64,000 bases of DNA from Pseudomonas sp. PB101 (GTDB lineage Bacteria > Pseudomonadota > Gammaproteobacteria > Pseudomonadales > Pseudomonadaceae), in the NCBI RefSeq assembly GCF_009764265.1, contig NZ_RWIR01000092.1:62001-126000 (forward strand). Reading direction: 5' to 3'. The notes beneath the pieces are model-generated. The model saw only the letters and a program-made list of their open reading frames with translations, was not told the origin of the DNA and did not search any database. Both the position numbers and the translations under genes were made by a program. Positions 49,664 through 58,284 of the stretch are shown piece after piece. Each line of letters opens with the position of its first letter. Position 1 is the first letter of the stretch.

Positions 49664-51526
49664 ATGCAATTAAACGCTTTGAACAGCACGTCCAATAGAA
49701 TCTTCGATTTCATTTGTCTGTGGATCCTTCCGCTCGGTTATTTATTGCTGCTCTGCGCACTGTTTTTCCTGCCCGGGCGCAGTGTGCATCACAAGCTTTA
49801 CTATGGCCTGTTCAGCATTCCGGCACTGATTGCACTGTGCCTGCGTCCGCGGCTCGCCAAGGAAATGCTGCACGAACCGATCGTCATTGCAGTCCTGCTG
49901 TTTTTGGCGTGGGCCTTGCTCAGCCTGGGCTGGGGCCCGGTAAACGACGTCCCGGCCGGCCAGTTCAAGCCGTCATTGCATACCCTGTTGCTGTTCGTAG
50001 GCTGCTACCTGCTGGTGCGCTATCGCAGCGAAATCATTCAGCCCCTGCTGTTCTGCGCCGCGATGGTGGCACTGGTTGCCTCTGTCTATAACCTGTACAG
50101 GTTCGGGCAAATCTACCAGCCGGAAATGCGCATGATCGGTGTAGGCGCATTCGACAACCCCCTGCTCAGCTCCCACATGTTCGGCGTTTTCTGCACCTAC
50201 TGGCTGAGCCTGAGCATGACCTGCAAGCGCCCGCAGGTCCTTTGGTTGAGCTTGCCGGCGATGGCGATCATGTTCGCCGCGGTGCTGGCCACCGGTTCCA
50301 GGACGCCACTGGTAGCGCTGACGATCGCTGCACTGTGGCTGGGCTTGATCTGCTGGAATCGCCGCTCGGCCTTGCTGATTGGCGCCACGCTTATCGCCGG
50401 AACGGCGACATTCCTGCTATTTGCCGACAAAATCATCGCAAGAGGCAGCTCTTTCCGCATCGAACTCTGGCAATTGACCCTGGGCAGGATCGCTGAGCAC
50501 CCATGGATCGGACACGGCTACAACGCCGAACTGAGCCTGGACCCCGGCGTCGGCTACACCCTCCAGGAACCCCATAGCTTTGCCTTGGGCGTGCTCTACT
50601 ACGTCGGCATTATCGGCCTGCTGCCATGGCTGTTCTTCCTCGCGTACAGCTTTATCAGCAGCCTGCGCCATCGCGTGCAACCGCTGTTCATCATTGCCTC
50701 GGCCTGGCTGGCCTTCGGCGTCGGTGCGGGCCTGACCGAAGGTGGCGGGATCATCTCGCGCCCCAAGGAGCACTGGTTCCTGCTGTGGATCCCTCTGGCG
50801 CTGATTGCCGCATTGAGCATCAATCAACGGGCCAGGCGCCTGCTCGACAAGCCGATCAAGACCATGGCGCCAAACGCCCTGCAACAGCTGACGGCTGATG
50901 CCCGCATCATCGAAGAAGACGGTCTGGGCCCAAAAGTCCTGCGCCTGACCGACGGCAGCTTTCTCAAGCTGTTCCGTCGCCGCCGCTGGTACACCTCGGG
51001 CAGTTTCACACCCTATTCCGATCGTTTTGCCGTCAACAGCGTGCAACTGCGCAACATGGGTATCCCGACCCCGCAGATCCTCGACCTTTACCGCTTCGAA
51101 GACGGCAGCACCGCTGTGCACTACTCGCCGTTGCCGGGCAATACACTGCGCCAGATCCTGCAAGGCATTACCGCCCCGGCGGTGCGCCAGGCCCTGGTGG
51201 AGCGTTTCGGCAAGTTCATGGCTCAATTGCATCAGCAAGGGGTCTATTTCCGCTCCCTGCACCTGGGCAATGTGCTGGTGCTGGAGGACGGCGAGTTCGG
51301 GCTGATCGACCTGGCCGACCTGCGAATTTACCCTTCATCATTGAGCCCTTCCCTGCGTCGGCGTAATCTGCGCCATATGCAGCGCTACGCAGAAGATCGG
51401 CACTGGCTGTTCGAGGATCACTTCGAAGCGCTACTGCAGGGATACGCCGCGGCGGCTTCGAAAGCCGACGTGGATAATTTGCACAGGCAAGTGCTGGCCG
51501 GGAGTCCGCCGGCCCGGGCTCACTGA
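49664..51526 (+). CDS. waaL: O-antigen ligase WaaL fused to a C-terminal kinase-like domain
   Basis: 620-residue fusion. Residues about 10-400 form a polytopic O-antigen ligase with some 12 helices; the periplasmic loop shows RIELWQLTLGRIAEHPWIGHG, matching WaaL. Residues about 410-610 form a soluble LPS-kinase-like domain (KVLRLTDGSFLKLFRRRRW, GVYFRSLHLGNVLVLEDG, FGLIDLADLRI). In the latter the usual HxD catalytic aspartate is missing (RSLHLGN) while the IDLAD metal aspartates remain, so it may be a degenerate or atypical kinase. PAO1, as I recall, has the two parts as separate neighbours. Start 49664 (MQLNALNS) is chosen; a second ATG 11 codons earlier is possible. Stop overlaps the next ATG. 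Confidence 0.85.
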   Translation: MQLNALNSTSNRIFDFICLWILPLGYLLLLCALFFLPGRSVHHKLYYGLFSIPALIALCLRPRLAKEMLHEPIVIAVLLFLAWALLSLGWGPVNDVPAGQFKPSLHTLLLFVGCYLLVRYRSEIIQPLLFCAAMVALVASVYNLYRFGQIYQPEMRMIGVGAFDNPLLSSHMFGVFCTYWLSLSMTCKRPQVLWLSLPAMAIMFAAVLATGSRTPLVALTIAALWLGLICWNRRSALLIGATLIAGTATFLLFADKIIARGSSFRIELWQLTLGRIAEHPWIGHGYNAELSLDPGVGYTLQEPHSFALGVLYYVGIIGLLPWLFFLAYSFISSLRHRVQPLFIIASAWLAFGVGAGLTEGGGIISRPKEHWFLLWIPLALIAALSINQRARRLLDKPIKTMAPNALQQLTADARIIEEDGLGPKVLRLTDGSFLKLFRRRRWYTSGSFTPYSDRFAVNSVQLRNMGIPTPQILDLYRFEDGSTAVHYSPLPGNTLRQILQGITAPAVRQALVERFGKFMAQLHQQGVYFRSLHLGNVLVLEDGEFGLIDLADLRIYPSSLSPSLRRRNLRHMQRYAEDRHWLFEDHFEALLQGYAAAASKADVDNLHRQVLAGSPPARAH

Positions 51527-52746
51527 TGACAGAAACCAACCCGCTTATCGCGATGACGGCCTACCTGCTCGCCATCGCGACCGCTGCGCTACTGCTGCGC
51601 ACGGTACCAGGTCTCACCCGACAGCTGGAGCATGGCAATGAAAGCCGCTTTGCCGGTATCGACGGCCTGCGCGGGTATCTGGCCTTCGGTGTGTTTGTGC
51701 ACCACTCGATCATTACCTGGATCTTTCTGCGAACGGGCGTGATCAATTTCCCGCCGAGCAATTTCTACTCGCAGCTCGGCCAGGGCAGCGTTGCCCTCTT
51801 TTTCATGATCACCGGGTTTCTGTTCTGGGACCGGCTGCTCACGCACGGGCGACGACACGACTGGCTGGCGTTTGCGCTATCGCGGTTGTTTCGCCTGTAT
51901 CCGCTCTACCTGCCGCTGATGTTGACCGTGTTTATCTGCGTGTTCTATTTGCAGGACTGGGAACTCAAGGACTCCGGCATCCAGCTCGTTGGCCAGACCC
52001 TGGCCTGGCTGACCTTCGACCGGCCAGACGTCAACCAGTACCACCAGACCGGCATGCTGATCTCCAACGTCACCTGGACGCTGGGCTACGAAGTGTTTTT
52101 CTACCTGGCCCTGCCACTGGCGGCGATGGTGTTCATTTATCGCGGTGGCTGGCTACAGACGGTGCTGTGCCTGATCGGCATCTACGCCCTGTATGAGCTG
52201 ATCGGCTGGGAACACTCGCTGAAGAAGCACTTCCTGGCCAGCTTCCTCGGCGGCATCGCTGCGGCGTACTGGATTCGCCGCCCGACATGGGTCGCCTGGA
52301 GCCTGACGCCGCTGGCGGGCATCATTGCCCTGCTCGCGCTGGCCATCACCTTTACGCTGTTCAGCCGGGCATTCAACCTCGGGGCGCTACTGCTGCTGTC
52401 ACTGTTTTTCGGGATCGTGGCATCCGGCAATACCTTGTTCGGCGCCTTGCGGCCACGCAGCATCCGCTGGCTGGGGGAAATCAGCTACAGCACGTATTTG
52501 CTGCATGGTTTCGTGCTCTGGGTCCTGGTGCAGCGATTGCCGCCGTTGCTGCATCTCGACGCCCGGCAAGCCTGGGTCTTCCTGCCGTTGATGGCCGTGT
52601 GCAGTTGTCTGCTGATCATCATCAGCAGCCTGACTTACCGGTACATCGAAAAGCCCGGTATCAATGCCGGCAAGAAAACCCTGCACTGGTTACGCCAGAA
52701 CAGAAGGGCCAGGGAAGACCTGGAGAAGACAGCTCAACAACGTTGA
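51526..52746 (+). CDS. Acyltransferase family membrane protein
   Basis: 406-residue acyltransferase_3 family protein with about ten membrane segments. The conserved RFAGIDGLRGYLAFGVFVHHS segment (in part, residues about 40-60) carries the family arginine and histidine; ALSRLFRLYPLYLP is the second hallmark. C-terminal SYSTYLLHGFVLW is also typical. Probably O-acetylates a sugar in LPS or another glycan. Overlaps the waaL fusion stop by one base (TGATG). Convergent with wapR across a 28-base gap. Confidence 0.88.
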   Translation: MTETNPLIAMTAYLLAIATAALLLRTVPGLTRQLEHGNESRFAGIDGLRGYLAFGVFVHHSIITWIFLRTGVINFPPSNFYSQLGQGSVALFFMITGFLFWDRLLTHGRRHDWLAFALSRLFRLYPLYLPLMLTVFICVFYLQDWELKDSGIQLVGQTLAWLTFDRPDVNQYHQTGMLISNVTWTLGYEVFFYLALPLAAMVFIYRGGWLQTVLCLIGIYALYELIGWEHSLKKHFLASFLGGIAAAYWIRRPTWVAWSLTPLAGIIALLALAITFTLFSRAFNLGALLLLSLFFGIVASGNTLFGALRPRSIRWLGEISYSTYLLHGFVLWVLVQRLPPLLHLDARQAWVFLPLMAVCSCLLIIISSLTYRYIEKPGINAGKKTLHWLRQNRRAREDLEKTAQQR

Positions 52747-52774
52747 GCAATCCCTCCCGAGTCGAGCCTGAGGC

Positions 52775-53659
52775 TCAGTCTTTTTCCAGCCGCGAGAAGT
52801 ACATCCGGCCCAACCCGCGCCAGGTTTTCTTGTTCCAGGCCTTGAAAGGAATCTGCGCCAGGAGCTCGCGCGCCAGCTTGCGGTCACGGTTGGCGGTCTT
52901 GAGGAACATGGAGTTGAGAAACTTGTAGCGCACCTCGTCATACAGCGGGTGATCGCTGAAGAGCGCGTACGTGCGCAGGATGCTGTCGATCATGAAGCGG
53001 TGGTTCTTGTAGGAGTTGGTGGCGTGCTTGCGATAGCGCGCCATCAATACATTCAGACCGTCGATGAAGTAACCGGCATGGGTCACCTTCAACTCGATCA
53101 GCAAGTCTTCCAGGCGAATGGTCGGGTCGAAACCGCCTACTTTCTCCAGCGCTTCGCGACGGATCATCAGGGTCGGCGCCGGAGGATAGGGCTTGCGCTC
53201 GAGGAACATGTCATCGAAGTCCAGGCGACGGAACGGCACATCCCGGCGCTGGCGCTTCTCCGGATAGAGATTGCCGTCGGCATCGATCAGCTCGATGTTG
53301 CCGGCGCAGATGCCGACCTCGGGCTTGCCGTCCATGTGCGCGACCTGGATGGCGATGCGCTCCGGCAACATGATGTCATCCGAACCGAACGGCACGATCA
53401 GGCTGCCCTTTGCCCGGGCAATCGCACCGTTGAGGGTGTTGGTCAGCCCCTGGTTTTCCTGGACCCGGAAGTCGAAACCATGGATGGCCTGCAACGCCTT
53501 GATCCGCTCGACACTGTCATCCTTCGAGCCATCGTCGATCACCAGCAACTCAATGTTCCGATAGGTCTGGTTGAGGACGCTGAGAATGCTTTGCTCAATG
53601 TAGGGGGCGTGGTTGTACGACGCGATGATGACCGTGACGATGGGTTGCGCGTCGTTCAT
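52775..53659 (-). CDS. wapR: Glycosyltransferase family 2 (WapR-like)
   Basis: 294-residue GT2 glycosyltransferase: NTP-sugar fold start VTVIIASYNHAPYIEQSIL, LLVIDDGSKDDSVE and the DXD-type FGSDDIMLPERI. C-terminal helical region. Named from its place beside ssg and the PIG-L gene in the LPS cluster; WapR in PAO1 is a rhamnosyltransferase priming O-antigen attachment, but the sugar specificity here is inferred. Overlaps the ssg-like gene start by four bases. Confidence 0.82.
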   Translation of the reverse strand: MNDAQPIVTVIIASYNHAPYIEQSILSVLNQTYRNIELLVIDDGSKDDSVERIKALQAIHGFDFRVQENQGLTNTLNGAIARAKGSLIVPFGSDDIMLPERIAIQVAHMDGKPEVGICAGNIELIDADGNLYPEKRQRRDVPFRRLDFDDMFLERKPYPPAPTLMIRREALEKVGGFDPTIRLEDLLIELKVTHAGYFIDGLNVLMARYRKHATNSYKNHRFMIDSILRTYALFSDHPLYDEVRYKFLNSMFLKTANRDRKLARELLAQIPFKAWNKKTWRGLGRMYFSRLEKD

Positions 53660-54810
53660 GGCTGTTCCTTGCGGGCCTGTTCCAGGCCGGAGTCGATCAG
53701 ATTGAGGTATTCGCGACGGAATTCCTCGATGTCATGGTGTTGTTGCAGATAACGGAAGGCCTGCTCGCCCTTGGCCTTGAGCTCGTCGTCCGACAGCCCC
53801 AGGTAAGTGTCCAGCGCAGCCTGCAACGTCGGCACATCCTTGGGCGTAATCGCCAGGCCCCCGGCGCCCTCGATCAGCGGCAACATCGCCGGCACGTTCG
53901 AGGCGATCACCGGCAAATGCCCACTCATGCCTTCAAGCAGCGCCAGCCCGAGGCCTTCGGCCAGGGAGGGCATGGTCCAGATGTCGAAAGCGCGAATGTA
54001 CTGCAGGGCAATTTCCTTGAACCCCAGCAAATGGGCGCGACCGCTGAGACCAAGGCGGTCGATTTCCGCCGCCAGGCGCGACTCTTCGCGGCCGGCACCG
54101 ATGATCGCCAGCTGGGTGTTCGGGTATTTGTCCTTGAGTGCGGCGAAGGCCTGCAGCAAATAGATATGGCCCTTGACCGGCACCAGCCGCCCCAACGCGC
54201 CGATCAGCCGCACCGACTGATCGATGCCGAGCATTTCGCGGGCCTTTTCACGACTGTGTTGCAGGCCTTCGGCTTGCTCGATGTCGATGGCATTGGTGAT
54301 GGCGTAGGTATTCTGGTCGGTGAAGCCGCAGTCACAGTCCAGCAGATACTGTTTCACCGCAGGCGACACGCCGACAAAGCGCCAGTGACGATCGATCAGG
54401 CGCTGGGTCTGGCGGCGCCGGTAAAAACGGTCGTACTCGCCAAAGCCGTGGGAAATGCCGATGCACAGCGGCACTTTCAACCAGCGGTTGAGCGCCAGCA
54501 TCATGTTCACCGGCTTGAAGCGGTTGCAGATCACCACGTCGAATTTTTCCCGGCGGCAGAACTTGTACAGCTGCCACATCGCCCGCAGGCGCATGCCCTT
54601 GAGGGACTTGTCGGAAAACTCGAAGTACACCGAACGGTCGGCCCGGCTCACCGCTTCGCCCGGCCCGGGCTTGCCGCGTAAAAACGCGGCGGTCACTTCA
54701 TAGCGATCACTGGGCAGGGCCTTGACGATTTGCTCCGCGAGGTCGGCAAAATCATGGGCTTTGACGTTGTAGTCAGGCTGCAGCTGCAGGACCTTTGACC
54801 GCTGACTCAT
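53656..54810 (-). CDS. ssg: Glycosyltransferase family 4 (Ssg-like)
   Basis: 384-residue GT-B glycosyltransferase. The acceptor half contains ICNRFKPVNMMLALNRWL and IGISHGFGEYDRF; the donor half has GRLVPVKGHIYLLQAF, IIGAGREESRLAAEI and the EGLGLALLEGMS glutamate motif. Start MSQRSKVLQLQPDYNVKAHDF with GGGGAG before the ATG at 54808-54810. Required for LPS core and O-antigen in other pseudomonads (ssg). Overlaps the PIG-L gene by four bases. Confidence 0.85.
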   Translation of the reverse strand: MSQRSKVLQLQPDYNVKAHDFADLAEQIVKALPSDRYEVTAAFLRGKPGPGEAVSRADRSVYFEFSDKSLKGMRLRAMWQLYKFCRREKFDVVICNRFKPVNMMLALNRWLKVPLCIGISHGFGEYDRFYRRRQTQRLIDRHWRFVGVSPAVKQYLLDCDCGFTDQNTYAITNAIDIEQAEGLQHSREKAREMLGIDQSVRLIGALGRLVPVKGHIYLLQAFAALKDKYPNTQLAIIGAGREESRLAAEIDRLGLSGRAHLLGFKEIALQYIRAFDIWTMPSLAEGLGLALLEGMSGHLPVIASNVPAMLPLIEGAGGLAITPKDVPTLQAALDTYLGLSDDELKAKGEQAFRYLQQHHDIEEFRREYLNLIDSGLEQARKEQP

Positions 54811-56261
54811 AACTCTCCCCGCTGAGAAACATTGCCTGGTGTGTGCTTGATGGACCACAAAAGCTCGTGGCGCCGGACTGCCTTGCGAAAGAATTCGTTC
54901 TCGCCATAGGTGGGCGGCAACCGGCCGGCCAACATCCGCTGGATCAGCCGACGCAAGCGACGCTTGAACGGCATTGGCGGTTGCAGGTCGTGCATCATGC
55001 CCAACGCCATGGCTTTGTCGCGCTGTTGCTCCAGCGGCATCGGCAGGCAGTACGGCTGCATCGGCCGGGCCGAATCGAAGGCCGGCGGCAAGGCGATGCC
55101 ATCACCGGTATCACCCATCGGCCAGCGGTCGTTGTCGTGCAGGTGATTGGCGTAACCCAACAGTGTGCTCGGTTGCCAGTCCAGGCCTTGCAAGGCTTCG
55201 AGGACTGCTGCCTGTGCGCAGATATGATCGGGATGCGGATCCAGGGTCGGATGCGGCAGGACGATGACTTCGGGCCGGGCCCGCAGCAACAGCTCACGCA
55301 GATCCGCCAGCAGATTGTTCCAGGTCGGCGCGCCATCGGCATCGCCCGGCAGCGCGAAAGGATTCAACCGGCGGAACAGCCGGGTATCGCTCATGTCCGC
55401 TTCCCGCGATCCCGCCGGCACACCGGGCGCGGCCTGCATGCTCGCCAGTTGCAGGCAGAAATAACCCAACTGCACACAATGGGCTTCGGGCACGCCGGCC
55501 CAGCGTGGCACGGCGATGCTGTCCCAGGTGCGCAGACGGCCTTTCAAGCGAGCTGCGTCGGCCTTGTTCAGGCCCATCTGCCGGTAGTGTTCGGCCTCGA
55601 TTTCACCGGCGGTCAGCGTGACGATCCAGGTTTCGTCAGCCTGGCTGTACAGACCGTAGGCCGCCAGTTCGGCGTCGTCGGCGTGGGGCGCGATGACCAT
55701 CACCCGCTGGCGCCGGTAGTCCGGATGCTCGAAGGCCCACAGCACGGGCTCGCCGAGTACGCGACAGAAACGCCCGCGCAAGCGCAGGTCACCGCGGGAC
55801 AGTGCCTGAGCCTGACCACTGAGATTGAGGTAACGCAGGCCGTTCACGCCCCGCTCGAACGATTGTCGGTCAGGGTTTTCGCCACCCAGCAACTCGACCA
55901 CCGGATCGATAAAGCGTCCCAGCCAGGTGCTTTTTACCCGCAGGGCCAGTACCAACGTCGCGTCGTCGACCAGCATCACGCCCTCGTCCAGGCGCAAATG
56001 TTCGCCGCTCAGGTGCACCTTGGGTTGGGGCGTGTACGGGGGAAAGCTGTATTGGTAGTCGTCTTTCGGTGAGTAGAAAAGATGGTCGGCAAACCAGGCC
56101 TCGTGGGCAATCCAGCCGAGGACCGCCAGCACCAGCGGCAACCACCAGGCCACCAACAGACCGATGACGATCAACAGCACCAGCGCAATCAGCAGGCCGA
56201 TACGTTTATTGCGCCGGTGGCGCTTGAGCAGTTGCTGTTTGCGGCTCATGGCTTGGCTCAT
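54807..56261 (-). CDS. dnpA: PIG-L family deacetylase
   Basis: 484-residue membrane-anchored protein: basic N-terminus, one or two membrane segments at about 28-60, then a PIG-L domain with VIAPHADDAELAAYG (variant of the AHPDDE zinc motif; here PHADD) and VLPHPTLDPHPDHICAQ. Expected to remove an N-acetyl group from a cell-surface amino sugar. In P. aeruginosa the homologue DnpA affects persister levels (by recollection). The start at 56261 overlaps the mig-14 stop (ATGA); a second ATG at 56249 is possible. Confidence 0.85.
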   Translation of the reverse strand: MSQAMSRKQQLLKRHRRNKRIGLLIALVLLIVIGLLVAWWLPLVLAVLGWIAHEAWFADHLFYSPKDDYQYSFPPYTPQPKVHLSGEHLRLDEGVMLVDDATLVLALRVKSTWLGRFIDPVVELLGGENPDRQSFERGVNGLRYLNLSGQAQALSRGDLRLRGRFCRVLGEPVLWAFEHPDYRRQRVMVIAPHADDAELAAYGLYSQADETWIVTLTAGEIEAEHYRQMGLNKADAARLKGRLRTWDSIAVPRWAGVPEAHCVQLGYFCLQLASMQAAPGVPAGSREADMSDTRLFRRLNPFALPGDADGAPTWNNLLADLRELLLRARPEVIVLPHPTLDPHPDHICAQAAVLEALQGLDWQPSTLLGYANHLHDNDRWPMGDTGDGIALPPAFDSARPMQPYCLPMPLEQQRDKAMALGMMHDLQPPMPFKRRLRRLIQRMLAGRLPPTYGENEFFRKAVRRHELLWSIKHTPGNVSQRGEL

Positions 56262-57154
56262 ACGGTGAAGACCGGTACGGGGTTGCACCAGCGATCCTTG
56301 TACTCACGGTCGGCGCGACCGAAGGAGAAGCGCAACGGTTTGTCCTGCGCCCGGGCATGCTCCCAGGCGCTTTGCGTATTGAGAAAACTCAGCACGCTGC
56401 CGGGGCTGAACTCGCGAGTCTCGGGATCGACCCCGCCGTTGATGTACTCGACGCTGATCCACTGCGGGGTTTCGACGCGGTACACCAGTTGAATCGCAAT
56501 CGGCGCATCGTTGAGGAAAATCACCGAGCCGATCAGCAACTCGCGCAGCAACTCGATGACCTCGGCCATGCGTTCGGCACCCGTCGCCGGGAAACCCCAG
56601 CGGCGCTGGAACAGGTCGCAATAAATCGCCGACAGCTCTGCACTGGAAAATTCGGACACCGGCCGCACCACGCCACCGGCCTCTTCCAGCAAGCGCAATT
56701 CGCGGCGCTGGTTATAGCGAAACTTTTTCGACAGCTCTTCGGGCGTGCGGGCCATGGCCAGCTGTTCGGCCTGCAACCTGATGCCGGTGAAACGGCCTTC
56801 GTTCAGCGCCGACAGATACCGCGCGCGATGGCGCAAAGGTGCCTGGGCATCGGCGGCGGCCGGCAGGATGATTTCGGCGTTGCCCAGGTCGAACAGGCCT
56901 TTTTTGCCGCGACGCTTGAGCACGTCCTTGGACAAGGCCAGGTCGCGCCCCCAGGTCGGGATTGCCGCCTTGACCTCATCACCCTGCATCCAAGCCAGGT
57001 AACGCACCGGAATGTCGGCCAGTTGTGCCAGCCGCTCGACCACCATCGGATGGGTCGCGACGCTGCCGCCATAGCGCTGCCAGGTTTCGGCGTAAGTCGA
57101 GGCGTCGACTACCGCCCAGCCACGCTCGCGCCAGCCTTGAAATCGGTTGAGCAT
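56258..57154 (-). CDS. mig-14: Mig-14 family protein
   Basis: 298-residue soluble protein of the Mig-14 family, a GNAT-like (FemAB-type) fold linked to resistance to cationic antimicrobial peptides in Salmonella and Pseudomonas. Recognisable KKFRYNQRRELRLLEEAGG and FLNDAPIAIQLVYRVETPQW. Start MLNRFQGWRERGWAVVDAS at 57154, overlapping the wapH stop by one base; a longer open frame upstream is not used. The biochemical activity is unknown. Confidence 0.88.
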   Translation of the reverse strand: MLNRFQGWRERGWAVVDASTYAETWQRYGGSVATHPMVVERLAQLADIPVRYLAWMQGDEVKAAIPTWGRDLALSKDVLKRRGKKGLFDLGNAEIILPAAADAQAPLRHRARYLSALNEGRFTGIRLQAEQLAMARTPEELSKKFRYNQRRELRLLEEAGGVVRPVSEFSSAELSAIYCDLFQRRWGFPATGAERMAEVIELLRELLIGSVIFLNDAPIAIQLVYRVETPQWISVEYINGGVDPETREFSPGSVLSFLNTQSAWEHARAQDKPLRFSFGRADREYKDRWCNPVPVFTV

Positions 57155-58284
57155 CAGCCCCTCTGTGCCAGTTCGGTAACGTGCGGCAAATGCCAGAAAG
57201 CGTCGCGCACTGCGCGATCGGAAAAGCGTTCGCGCAAGCGCTCGAGCATCAACTCGGCACACTGCCGGCGTTGCTGATCATCCATGCCGGCCAGGTGTTG
57301 CAGCCCCTGGGCCAGATGCTCGGCATCGCCCAGCGGGAACAGGATGCCCACGCCTTCGACCACTTCCTTCGCACCGCCGCACGCCGTGGCGAGCAAGGGT
57401 ACGCCGGCAGCCATGGCCTCCAGCAGCACCATGCCGAACGGTTCGTGATCGGAACTCAGGGCAAACACATCGAAGGCCCGGAAGTAGTTGCGCGCATCCG
57501 CTACCTGGCCGAGGAACAGCACCCGGTCACCGATACCCAGTTCGCGGGCTTGAGCCTTGAGGTCTTCCTCCAGGCGCCCCTTTCCGAGAATCACCAGTTG
57601 GCTGTTGGCCGGCAAGCCGGGCAACGCCTTGGCGAAACCTTCGAGCAGCGTGGCCTGATCCTTGTCCGGATGCAGCCGTCCGACGTTGCCGACGATCCAG
57701 GCATCCGCCGCCAGCCCGAGGGTTTCCCGGGCCTCGCGTGCCGACACCTGGGTGGCTTGCAAGGCGTCCACGTCGATGCGGTTGTACAAGGTCTGAATGC
57801 GCGAAGCCGGCCACTTCGGCAGGCAATCGCGCATGTCGTCGCGGACTGCGTCGGACACGCCGAGCAGACTCAAACGCTTGCGGAATATATGCGCAAAGAG
57901 TTTACGGCTGCCCCGCTTGTAGTCTTCAAAGCCGTGGTGCACGCCAATGACCGGCAGCGAAGTGCCGAGCAAGGCGATGTAGATCGGCTTGAAGCGGTGG
58001 GCAATACAGAAACTGAAATTGCGTGAAGAGGCGATCTTGCGCAGATCGCCGATGGCGCCCAGCTTCAGGCCACGAATGGCCTTGGAGCTGTACTCCATGA
58101 ACAGCACTTCGTCGGAAGCGCAGCCCGCGGCGACCTCGGCATCGGCAACCCCGGTGAGAAACACCGTGGTCACGCGATAACCGGTCCCCGCGAACAGGCT
58201 GGCGTACTGCCGTGCGCAGTCCAGGAACGGCCCGTCATAGCCGTGGCAGAACTGCAGCACATGGCGTTCAGCCGAACGTGTCAT
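57154..58284 (-). CDS. wapH: Glycosyltransferase family 4 (WapH-like)
   Basis: 376-residue GT-B enzyme. First half: LQFCHGYDGPFLDCARQYASL (in part) and GVHHGFEDYKRG; second half: GNVGRLHPDKDQATLLEGF, ILGKGRLEEDLKAQA and SSDHEPFGMVLLEAMAAG, the donor glutamate motif. Similar in layout to the Ssg-like enzyme three genes away. Overlaps the carbamoyltransferase stop by 17 bases and the mig-14 start by one. Named from cluster position; sugar specificity inferred. Confidence 0.83.
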   Translation of the reverse strand: MTRSAERHVLQFCHGYDGPFLDCARQYASLFAGTGYRVTTVFLTGVADAEVAAGCASDEVLFMEYSSKAIRGLKLGAIGDLRKIASSRNFSFCIAHRFKPIYIALLGTSLPVIGVHHGFEDYKRGSRKLFAHIFRKRLSLLGVSDAVRDDMRDCLPKWPASRIQTLYNRIDVDALQATQVSAREARETLGLAADAWIVGNVGRLHPDKDQATLLEGFAKALPGLPANSQLVILGKGRLEEDLKAQARELGIGDRVLFLGQVADARNYFRAFDVFALSSDHEPFGMVLLEAMAAGVPLLATACGGAKEVVEGVGILFPLGDAEHLAQGLQHLAGMDDQQRRQCAELMLERLRERFSDRAVRDAFWHLPHVTELAQRG

